This document shows, piece by piece, positions 26,547 to 34,175 of a DNA stretch of 36,971 nucleotides. This DNA is from Gammaproteobacteria bacterium (GTDB lineage: Bacteria > Pseudomonadota > Gammaproteobacteria > SZUA-21). The notes under the pieces were generated by a model. The model saw only the letters and a program-made list of their open reading frames with translations. It was not told where the DNA came from and made no database searches. Positions within the stretch are counted from its first letter, which is position 1; each line of letters begins with the position of its first letter. Both the position numbers and the translations under genes were made by a program. The DNA lies in contig QILK01000101.1 of assembly GCA_003233345.1 (NCBI GenBank), positions 1 through 36,971 on the forward strand. Reading direction: 5' to 3'.

Positions 26547-26752
26547 GCCCAGTTTCGTAGCGAACGCCGGGAAAAAAAATGTTGATCTCACCGATTGCCC
26601 AAAGCCCATATAGTCCGTCAGAAGTTTTTTTGAGTGGTAACACTCAAAAAAATCTTATGACGGACTATTCAATGGGCGTTGTTGAATAGAATGAGAATAA
26701 AATAGAATTACGTTTGTTTCCCCCGGCATTCGCTACGCGAAGTCAGGGCTAC
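26547..26752. repeat. REP pair 5, degenerate and interrupted
   Basis: The left arm (26547-26571) is shortened and lacks the GTA start, but it keeps GCGAACGCCGGG. The right arm (26722-26752) has three or four changes, including TCAGGG for TCCGGG. The unit is about 206 bp. If the 57-bp palindrome at 26611-26667 is removed, its length drops to about 149 bp, close to the 155-159 bp of the other pairs. Confidence 0.8.
26604..26677. repeat. Long near-perfect palindrome nested in REP pair 5
   Basis: TAGTCCGTCA (26611-26620) pairs with TGACGGACTA (26658-26667), and TTTTTTTGAGTG (26625-26636) pairs with CACTCAAAAAAA (26641-26652) around a GTAA loop. GCCCAT (26604-26609) and ATGGGC (26672-26677) extend the stem beyond small mismatches. 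In RNA the tetraloop hairpin would be very stable and has an internal run of seven U's. It could act as a bidirectional terminator, or be a tiny inserted element of its own. Confidence 0.75.
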
Positions 26753-26782
26753 GAAGTTTTTTTAATAGTTGATTGTTGGAGC

Positions 26783-28882
26783 TTAAAAAATACTTTGCTC
26801 TTCGGATTCGCCAATAAAATCGTAATCCATATCCTTAACAGGTTCTTGAAGAAAATTCCCCTGGATATACTGGACACCGCTTTGCCATAGAATAGTTAAG
26901 CTGCTTGCGTCTTCTACAAATTCGGCAATGACCGGCTTATTCAGAGAAGAGGCCATATCAACAATGGATTTGACGATGGTCTGGTTTTCCTTACTGCTGG
27001 ATAAATTATGTATAAACGAGCCATCGATTTTTAGATAGGATACCTGGAGATGTTTGAGAAGTTGAAAGCTATTCATCCCATTACCGAAATCTTCGACACT
27101 GAATCCACAGTGCATTTCTGCAAGACCACGCGATAAGATTTTTGCTAGTTTTAGATGCGTGACCGCCGACGGTTCTGATATTTCAAAAACCAAGGCATCG
27201 CCTGGTAGCCGTGCTGCTTTTAGTGTTTCGCTGATATAAGGTAGCAAGGTCTGGTCGGTTAATGTGCGCCCAGAGAGCTTAATAAACAGTATCGTGTTAT
27301 AACCCTCGGCCCGCCGTTTGGTCAAAAGTTGTATTGCCTCGTTAATGACCCAACGATCAATCTTGAGGATTAGATCACTTTGCTCTGCTAAGGGTAGAAA
27401 TTTCCCTGGCAGAATTTGCTTGCCTTCGTCGTCAACCATTCGTAACAGTACTTCGTAACGCTCGTCTGTTTCACCGGTCAGGCTGGCAATAGGTTGGAAG
27501 ACCAAATTAAATTTATTATTTTCAAAAGCATTGTCAATCATATGACACCAGTATTGGTCATGGTCTTTGGATGCTTGTAAATCGGCTAAAGGATTATGCA
27601 TATGTACATTGTTGCCGCCCTGCTTGTGAACCATTTCGCAGGCGACATCGGCTTTTGTGAGTACATCATGTGCGTTGGTGCTAGTTTCACCGACAATGCA
27701 AATGCCAATACTGACGGTATAGGTGACCGATTTGCCTTCGACTTCAGAGATATGGTGTTCAATAGCGGTACGCAGTACTTCAGCTAACGAAGTAATTTCA
27801 TTAGTATTGTCACTAAACGTTAAGACAGAAAAAGTATTATCACCAAAACGCGCGCAAATTGAATCCGTGTCGACCTGGTCTTGAATGATACGGGCAATAT
27901 CACTTAGCACCATGTCTGCGCCGGCAATGCCGACCTGTTCTTTTAATAATTTAAAGCTATCCGGTTCTATATAAAGCACCGCACTGGAATGGGATTCATT
28001 GATCGCCTTTGAAATTGCATTTTCGAGTTCTTCGATAAAATAGTGACGGTTGAACAAACCGGTTAGTAGGTCCTGTTTACTTAGCAGCTTAAGTTTTTTC
28101 TCCAGTTCCTTGTCACTGACTTGCGCGCGAATAATAACCTGAATACAAGGTTCGTTATCGATACTCGCATTAGAAAATTCCATCACCGCATCGAATTTGT
28201 TTCCATCGGGTCTCAAGCACTGTAGTTCGAGAGTGGGCTCTTCCTGTTTTCCTTTGGCGTATTTTTTTAAAAATTCTTTGAGTTTTTTATGGTCGTCAGG
28301 TGAAATATTATCCAGCGCGGTGGTGCCGGAAAGTTCTTCCTTGTCAGCAAACCCAAACATTTCCAGGTACACCGGATTGGCGTATAAATGCATGCCTTCA
28401 TGTATATAAGCGATCGCATCACGAGAGCTTTCTAACAAGGCATAACAACGTTTTTCAAATTCCCGTACGACACCTTCCCCTTTACGCAAGTCGCGTCTTA
28501 AACGAAGGTTTTCGAGTTCATTTTTAACGATTAGTCCCAAGTGCTGTTGGTTGGATTTTGTTGAATAGTTGTTACAACCGGCGAGTAGGTGTTTAGTCGC
28601 GGCACTTTCTTCGAAATGTTCGCCCAGCGCAATAATAGGAATATCCTTGCCCGATTGCTTGGCGATTTGCAGTAACGATTCAATCTCGGGGTCGATAGAT
28701 TGAGTGGCACAGAGAATCAAATCCAGTGGTTCCGATTTGATTAATTCTGTTAGCTCGTCTTCGCTCTCCACAGTGAATAATCTGACCGTCAGGCCGGCAT
28801 TACGAATCTGACTGGCTGTATTTTCTGCGTCGTTAACAGAGTCATCGATAATTAGAATTTTGTTTGTATTATCCGTATCCAC
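26783..28882 (-). CDS. fimX: FimX-like c-di-GMP effector (REC-PAS-degenerate GGDEF-degenerate EAL)
   Basis: 699 residues, close to Pseudomonas FimX. Domains: receiver-like 8-125, PAS about 147-255, GGDEF about 265-430, EAL about 445-690. The receiver has A59 where the phosphorylated Asp would lie (DLILCATQ). The GGDEF signature reads GDNTF (347-351). The EAL signature reads EVL (477-479), and the downstream motif is EDFGNGMNSF. FimX of Pseudomonas has the same kind of decay (GDSIF and EVL) and works as a c-di-GMP receptor for type IV pilus assembly and twitching. I infer the same role here: binding of c-di-GMP without synthesis or breakdown. No pilus gene is in the window. Confidence 0.88.
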   Translation of the reverse strand: MDTDNTNKILIIDDSVNDAENTASQIRNAGLTVRLFTVESEDELTELIKSEPLDLILCATQSIDPEIESLLQIAKQSGKDIPIIALGEHFEESAATKHLLAGCNNYSTKSNQQHLGLIVKNELENLRLRRDLRKGEGVVREFEKRCYALLESSRDAIAYIHEGMHLYANPVYLEMFGFADKEELSGTTALDNISPDDHKKLKEFLKKYAKGKQEEPTLELQCLRPDGNKFDAVMEFSNASIDNEPCIQVIIRAQVSDKELEKKLKLLSKQDLLTGLFNRHYFIEELENAISKAINESHSSAVLYIEPDSFKLLKEQVGIAGADMVLSDIARIIQDQVDTDSICARFGDNTFSVLTFSDNTNEITSLAEVLRTAIEHHISEVEGKSVTYTVSIGICIVGETSTNAHDVLTKADVACEMVHKQGGNNVHMHNPLADLQASKDHDQYWCHMIDNAFENNKFNLVFQPIASLTGETDERYEVLLRMVDDEGKQILPGKFLPLAEQSDLILKIDRWVINEAIQLLTKRRAEGYNTILFIKLSGRTLTDQTLLPYISETLKAARLPGDALVFEISEPSAVTHLKLAKILSRGLAEMHCGFSVEDFGNGMNSFQLLKHLQVSYLKIDGSFIHNLSSSKENQTIVKSIVDMASSLNKPVIAEFVEDASSLTILWQSGVQYIQGNFLQEPVKDMDYDFIGESEEQSIF

Positions 28883-29315
28883 GAAAGTGTCCTATTTCTG
28901 TGTGCCGGATAGTAAAATAGAGTAATCTGATATCGGTTACTAACCCAGCGCAAATACCGGGGGATCAGTTATTATTCTAACCTAATCCCTTATAGTATTA
29001 TATGTAAATCATCTAAAAACCCTGCTTGACCCTATTTTTTACATGTCTAAAAGGATTTTCTACATTGAATATATCGGCAAAATTCAGCAAAGATTGAAGC
29101 TTTTACAGGATACATTGTCTAAATTTTAGTCTAATAATTCGATTTTCGCGCAGCTAGTGGGGGATGCAAACTTATGGCTTAACCGATGATTCGTGCCATA
29201 ATATATTTAAGCATCGGAATAATAGGCCGACGGGCCTACTAACCGTGCTTAAATCCCGGCTCAGGTTTAAATCTGGCCTAACATCAAGACGGTGGTAATA
29301 TAGAGGCAAATAGCA
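28883..29315. other. Divergent intergenic region with structured leader
   Basis: 433 bp between the fimX-like gene (minus) and the GNAT gene (plus). CCGATG (29183-29188) can pair with CATCGG (29212-29217), and TAGGCC (29223-29228) with GGCCTA (29233-29238) around GACG, so the 130 bp before the GNAT gene could fold. The left half is AT-rich and should hold promoters. I could not match it to a known riboswitch or small RNA. Confidence 0.4.
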
Positions 29316-29837
29316 ATGCAAGGCATTACAGTAAGAAAGGAAGATCTGGACGATATAAAGGCAATTGATGTGGTTCACATGAGCGCTTTTGAAGGTGATG
29401 AAGAAGTTGGATTACTCGATTCGCTGAGAAAATCGTCGTCATTCATGTCCGAACTTTCGCTGGTGGCGGAATTTAGAAGTCGAGTTGTAGGTCATATTTT
29501 ATTGTCTAAAGTGCGCTTGCAACTTGGTGCAAAAGGCAAAGATATCCTCGCACTCGCGCCAATGGCTGTCGTGCCTTCCCAGTCACATCGGGGCATTGGT
29601 AGCGAATTGGTAACGTCAGCGGTGGAAATGGCCAAGGCGCATAACTTTGATGTGATCGTGGTTGTCGGTCATCCAGAGTTTTATCAGAAATTTGGCTTTA
29701 AACCGGCGTCCAGTTGGAATTTACAATGCAATTTACCAGTACCCGATGAAATTGTTTCAGTGATGGAATTGGTGCCCGGGTCGTTGGGCAAAGATGGCCA
29801 TGTGATCTTTCCATCTCAATTTGAAAAATTATACTAA
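29316..29837 (+). CDS. GNAT-family N-acetyltransferase, YhbS-like
   Basis: A 173-residue acetyltransferase. The acetyl-CoA binding motif A is LALAPMAVVPSQSHRGIGSELV (Q/R-x-x-G-x-G/A type: SHRGIG), followed by VVVGHPEFYQKFGFKPAS, the usual strand and Tyr region of this group. It resembles YhbS-type proteins. The substrate is unknown. Its stop overlaps the convergent epmB stop by 4 bp. Confidence 0.88.
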   Translation: MQGITVRKEDLDDIKAIDVVHMSAFEGDEEVGLLDSLRKSSSFMSELSLVAEFRSRVVGHILLSKVRLQLGAKGKDILALAPMAVVPSQSHRGIGSELVTSAVEMAKAHNFDVIVVVGHPEFYQKFGFKPASSWNLQCNLPVPDEIVSVMELVPGSLGKDGHVIFPSQFEKLY

Positions 29838-30838
29838 ACAGGTATTTTACTGCTTTTACCGGCGATCTCCCTGACCAGTCTCGGCAGCATATAACCGGAA
29901 ATTTTTGACCTAAGTGTGGTCATAATATCTTTGGCTCTGTGTTCACTAACCGCAAAATGTGCGGCCCCCTGGACCGGGTCGAGCATATGCAGGTAGTAGG
30001 GGAGGACGCCTGCGAAGGTTAGTTTTTCACTCAACTCAGCCAACGCTTCAACCGAGTCATTGATGCCTTTCAGCAATACCGATTGATTCAACAAGATTAT
30101 ATTATGATCCCGAAGGCTTGAAATCGCGTCGACGACCTGATGGTTGATTTCGTTTGCATGGTTGCAATGTAATACCAAGACAAACTGCTTGTGCGATTGC
30201 TTAATCGCCTTGAGAAAATGACTATCTACCCGTTTTGGCAGTACCACAGGAACACGGGTATGAATTCGTATTATTTTGATTTGCTTGAAGTTGTCGAGAT
30301 TATTATAGATAGCCTGTAAGCGGGTGTCACTGAGCACCAGTGGATCACCACCGCTTAAAATAACTTCGTTAATTTCCGGGTGCGATTTAAGATGATCATT
30401 GTAATCTTCCCAATGTGAACGGGTTAATATAGAATCAGAATACGGAAAATTGCGGCGGAAACAATAGCGACAATGGATTGCGCAAGCGCCTGTGGAAATC
30501 AGTAGTACCCGATTGTGATATTTATGCAGCATTCCCGGGCTTACGATGGCCTCAAGGTCGCCGACTGGATCAGCAACATAGCCTTCAACTTCAAGTTGTT
30601 CGGAAATAAGGGGCAGGGTTTGCAACAGCAGTGGATCATAAGGATTTCCTTTTTCCATTCTGTCGGCATAGCTTTGTGGTACGCGCATTGGGAAATCGGC
30701 GGACTTAGCAATGCGATAGGGCAAATGCTTTTCGTGTAATTGCAGGTAGTGCAGCAGTACTAACGGATCTGTATAAGCATTCGCCAGCTCATTTTGCCAA
30801 TTGCTGTTGAAATGGATATTCTGATGACAATTTTTCAT
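29834..30838 (-). CDS. epmB: EF-P (R)-beta-lysylation enzyme EpmB (lysine 2,3-aminomutase family)
   Basis: EpmB is a radical-SAM, PLP-dependent enzyme that turns (S)-alpha-lysine into (R)-beta-lysine for attachment to elongation factor P. The 334-residue protein has the radical-SAM cysteines C119xxxC123xxC126 (GACAIHCRYCFRRNFPY), the motif EVILSGGDPLVLSD, and RIHTRVPVVLPKRV. The PLP-lysine region is near the C-terminus. It is divergent from efp (114 bp gap), with epmA after efp. No epmC hydroxylase is seen. Confidence 0.95.
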   Translation of the reverse strand: MKNCHQNIHFNSNWQNELANAYTDPLVLLHYLQLHEKHLPYRIAKSADFPMRVPQSYADRMEKGNPYDPLLLQTLPLISEQLEVEGYVADPVGDLEAIVSPGMLHKYHNRVLLISTGACAIHCRYCFRRNFPYSDSILTRSHWEDYNDHLKSHPEINEVILSGGDPLVLSDTRLQAIYNNLDNFKQIKIIRIHTRVPVVLPKRVDSHFLKAIKQSHKQFVLVLHCNHANEINHQVVDAISSLRDHNIILLNQSVLLKGINDSVEALAELSEKLTFAGVLPYYLHMLDPVQGAAHFAVSEHRAKDIMTTLRSKISGYMLPRLVREIAGKSSKIPV

Positions 30839-30952
30839 TATAAGCGGTTGCGGTTTCTGTGTAGATTGGCAATATTACGCCTAAATTTATTTGAATAAAA
30901 GTGGACTGCTTATGTGTGGTCTAGATTACTTATAACCGGATGGAAATACTTG

Positions 30953-31522
30953 ATGGCTACTTATACTACCAGTGAATTTCGTAGTGGACTAAAGATAATG
31001 ATTGACGCTGATCCGTGTTCAATTGTGGAAAATGAATTTGTAAAACCCGGGAAAGGTCAGGCGTTTAACCGGGTAAAAATTCGCAATCTGAAAACCGGAC
31101 GGATGCTGGAGAAAACTTATAAATCCGGTGAAAGTGTCGAGGCGGCGGACGTTACTGATATCGATATGCAATATGTCTATACTGATGGTGAATTTTGGTA
31201 TTTTATGGACCCTAACAGCTTTGAGCAGATATCCGCAGATAAAGATGCAATTGCTGACGCACTAAAATGGTTAAAAGAACAGGATTTATGTGCAGTGACC
31301 ATTTGGAATGGTGCGATCCTCAATGTGACGCCACCCAATTTTGTCGAACTAAAGGTTGCGCAAACGGACCCTGGGCTTCGAGGTGATACCACCGGTGGTG
31401 GTAACAAACCGGCGACACTGGAAACCGGTGCCGTGGTCAAGGTGCCGTTGTTTATCGATCAAGGTGAAATACTAAAAATTGATACACGCACTGGCGATTA
31501 TGTCTCAAGAGTAAAAGGATGA
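30953..31522 (+). CDS. efp: Translation elongation factor P
   Basis: EF-P relieves ribosome stalling at polyproline stretches. The open frame runs back to 30914, but the family start [21 protein letters not shown] fixes the ATG at 30953, giving 189 residues (E. coli 188). The modified lysine is present as K34 in VKPGKGQAF. Its three beta-barrel domains are all present, ending in the conserved [12 protein letters not shown]. Its modifying enzymes flank it on both sides. Confidence 0.97.
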   Translation: MATYTTSEFRSGLKIMIDADPCSIVENEFVKPGKGQAFNRVKIRNLKTGRMLEKTYKSGESVEAADVTDIDMQYVYTDGEFWYFMDPNSFEQISADKDAIADALKWLKEQDLCAVTIWNGAILNVTPPNFVELKVAQTDPGLRGDTTGGGNKPATLETGAVVKVPLFIDQGEILKIDTRTGDYVSRVKG

Positions 31523-31543
31523 TTATTAATATTCGAATTCAAT

Positions 31544-32518
31544 ATGGTTAATCCTACATGGGAGCCACGGACTAGCTTGCATGTACTGGAAGTTCGGGCT
31601 TTATTCTTGACCTTAATTCGGCAGTTTTTTATAGCCCGTGATATTCTTGAGGTAGAAACGCCGGCATTGGGATCGCATGCGTCAATTGATGCAAACATTA
31701 GTTGTATTTCCTGTCTTTATCCCGCAGCCGCAGGTTTAACAAAATACTATTTGCAGCCCTCGCCTGAATATGCGATGAAACGATTGCTTGCCCATGAGAG
31801 CAGGTCAATCTATCAACTCTGCAAGGTTTTCCGGGAAGGCGAATTTGGTCGCTGGCATAATCCTGAGTTCACCATGCTTGAGTGGTATCGCGTTGAATGG
31901 GATTATCAGGCGCTAGCCGCTGAAACAGAACAACTAATAAAAGATTTATTGCAGCCTCACCGGCAACTAGACGCCAGTGAAGTTTATACTTACCAGTCAT
32001 TATTTCAAACCTATGCCGATATTAACCCGCTTTCCACCAGTACGCAGGCGTTAAAAAAATTATTGCAAGCCCATGATATTAATCCACCGGAAACCGACTA
32101 TGATGGTTTTCTACAATTGGTGCAAACACATCTGATCGAACCAAAATTGCCAAGAAATAAATTGATTAGGGTGATTGACTATCCCGAGTCGCAGGCGGCG
32201 TTAGCCCGAACGCGTAAAACCGCAAACACAATGGTAGCAGAACGTTTTGAAATTTTTCTTGATGGTGTCGAACTGGCAAACGGTTATCAGGAGTTAACAG
32301 ATGTCGTTGAACAGCGCACACGATTTCAACGGGAACTAGACGGACGAAGTGCTCAAAGTAACCCATTACCCATTATTGATGAGCGTTTTATGGCAGCAAT
32401 GGCGTCAGGCCTACCTGAATGTGCCGGTGTCGCGGTTGGCGTCGATAGGGTTTTGGCGCTGGCGCTTGGCCATACGGGTATTCATGAGGTTATTACTTTT
32501 CCCTTTGACAGGATATAA
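31544..32518 (+). CDS. epmA: EF-P lysine ligase EpmA (GenX/PoxA)
   Basis: EpmA, a paralogue of class II lysyl-tRNA synthetase without the anticodon domain, ligates beta-lysine to K34 of EF-P. The 324-residue length is typical. Motif 2 is seen in CKVFREGEFGRWHNPEFTMLEWYR, and motif 3 in GVAVGVDRVLALALG. QPSPEYAMKRLLA and ELANGYQEL are conserved. It lies 21 bp after efp, so substrate and ligase are co-expressed. Confidence 0.96.
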   Translation: MVNPTWEPRTSLHVLEVRALFLTLIRQFFIARDILEVETPALGSHASIDANISCISCLYPAAAGLTKYYLQPSPEYAMKRLLAHESRSIYQLCKVFREGEFGRWHNPEFTMLEWYRVEWDYQALAAETEQLIKDLLQPHRQLDASEVYTYQSLFQTYADINPLSTSTQALKKLLQAHDINPPETDYDGFLQLVQTHLIEPKLPRNKLIRVIDYPESQAALARTRKTANTMVAERFEIFLDGVELANGYQELTDVVEQRTRFQRELDGRSAQSNPLPIIDERFMAAMASGLPECAGVAVGVDRVLALALGHTGIHEVITFPFDRI

Positions 32519-32672
32519 TCTTCAAAAGTATATTAGCTGTTGGGGGATACTGGTATTCGTCTTAAAACCCTATTTATTTTTGGGATAACTTCTGGGGAAG
32601 TGCAAAGTAAATAGTAAACTATGACGTAAAAAAGTGTCTAATAATAAATTGTCGATATGAATTAAGAAAAAT

Positions 32673-33869
32673 ATGTTTAAGATCAGTGGAAGCAATGTCT
32701 ATTTTAATGACGAAGTTTTACCAATAAATAGTGCCAACTTTACCCGAATAAGCGATCATGTTGGTAAAGATAAGAAAAAAGTTTATTGGGGGAAGACGGT
32801 AATAAAAGGTGCCGATGCCAAAACATTTGAGTTTTTAGCGCCCGATAATTTTTACCGTGATAGAAAGCGGGTTTATTATCTTGGCCAGGAAATCGAGCAC
32901 GCCGATCCAAATACCTTTACAATTTTTCATTGTACCCGTGGTATGACCCAGTTTGGATACTATGCCAAAGATGATAGTCATGCTTTTTATATCCATACGT
33001 TTCGTTTTATTCGCGTTAAAAAAATAAATAGCAGTAGTTTGAAAAGTTTTTATGGGGTCGATGATTTGTACGCGTTGGATGACGAGTATGTCTATGGTCG
33101 GGGCGTGAAACGTAAAAATTCAGACCCCGGATCGTTAACGGATCTTGGTCATGGTTATTGGCAAGATAAGAATAATGTTTATTACGACGGCAAAGTACTT
33201 GAGTCTGCGGACGCCAAATCGTTTATGGTCATTGGTGGCAATATGTATGCGACTGATCGATTTAACTTATTTTGGAATGGGCAATTATGGAATGACTTCA
33301 AAGAAAATAATGCCACTAAAGAAGTCAAAGCCTTTATACGCGAGAACAAGCGGCTAAAAGAATATTGGTGGAATCAGCCTGATCTTGGTCGTTCAAGAGA
33401 ATACGGTGTTAGTTTTGACGGGGAAGAAGGTTATTTTATACAAGCCAACCAGGTTTTTTGGGAAGGCATTCTATTAAAGCATGCGGACTATAAGACGTTT
33501 AGCATGCTTAATCAATATTATGCCAAAGATAAAAATTATGCCTATTATACCGATAGAAAATTAATACGCTCGGATGTAAAAACATTTAGTTTGATAGACG
33601 ATCAACTGGATAGCGAAGATTACCATCATGGTTTGTATGCACGTGACAAAACGAGTTTTTACTATAAAGGTGTTATCGACAAAAGAATCGATATTCGTAG
33701 TTATAAGATTCTCAATTCCTGTTATGCCAAAGATAAAAAAAGTGTTTATTACAAGCTGACTCATACCGTCCGGGCAGCCAGCCCGAAAACATTTACCGTG
33801 ATTGCTGACGAGTATGGTTTAGACGGTGAAAAGACATTTAAGCATGGTGTCCGTGTACTGGAAGAGTAG
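32673..33869 (+). CDS. DKNYY-repeat protein
   Basis: A 398-residue protein built almost wholly of about ten repeats of roughly 25-40 residues with the pattern (A)KDKxxVYYxGxxIxxADxKTFxxL. Clear copies are KKVYWGKTVIKGADAKTF, KNNVYYDGKVLESADAKSF, DKNYAYYTDRKLIRSDVKTF and DKKSVYYKLTHTVRAASPKTF. This is the DKNYY family. No signal peptide is seen. Such repeats probably form a beta-rich fold; the function is unknown. Many bacterial DKNYY genes are lineage-specific, and this one begins the accessory-looking right end of the window. Confidence 0.85.
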   Translation: MFKISGSNVYFNDEVLPINSANFTRISDHVGKDKKKVYWGKTVIKGADAKTFEFLAPDNFYRDRKRVYYLGQEIEHADPNTFTIFHCTRGMTQFGYYAKDDSHAFYIHTFRFIRVKKINSSSLKSFYGVDDLYALDDEYVYGRGVKRKNSDPGSLTDLGHGYWQDKNNVYYDGKVLESADAKSFMVIGGNMYATDRFNLFWNGQLWNDFKENNATKEVKAFIRENKRLKEYWWNQPDLGRSREYGVSFDGEEGYFIQANQVFWEGILLKHADYKTFSMLNQYYAKDKNYAYYTDRKLIRSDVKTFSLIDDQLDSEDYHHGLYARDKTSFYYKGVIDKRIDIRSYKILNSCYAKDKKSVYYKLTHTVRAASPKTFTVIADEYGLDGEKTFKHGVRVLEE

Positions 33870-34175
33870 CCCATAAAAGGTCATTGTCTGTCCTCAGATT
33901 CCGGTCGCTAACATCCAATGGAAAAGTGCGCTATGAGTTGAAAAACTCCCTGGCGTGATGGTACTACGCATGTCTTCTTCGAGCCTTTGGATTTTATTGC
34001 CAGGCTTGCTAATGGGTGGCCCCTTTAACGCAGTCACCAACTGAACAATTTGTATTCAGTTTATCTTTATCCTTAATCAGATTGAACTCAATCATCCTTT
34101 CGAGCGACGCAAAAGATATTGCGATCAATAAATGTTTGATGTAATGAACCACTAAACAAACAGAAAGGATACCGA
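33870..34175. other. Intergenic region before the hemopexin-PLD gene
   Basis: 306 bp. I see no RNA gene, REP or convincing terminator. A 65-codon open frame on the minus strand that overlaps the next gene has no support. The end holds the AAAGGA ribosome-binding site of the next gene. Confidence 0.5.

Larger units (their letters stand above)
26360..26782. other. Intergenic region made of two REP pairs
   Basis: 423 bp between the convergent DUF1015 and fimX-like genes. Nearly all of it is REP pairs 4 and 5 and the palindrome inside pair 5. It contains no gene. Confidence 0.8.

Noticed and set aside
29183-29238. c-di-GMP riboswitch upstream of the GNAT gene
   Set aside because: Hairpins are present, but the conserved GEMM core sequence and tetraloop-receptor elements are not.
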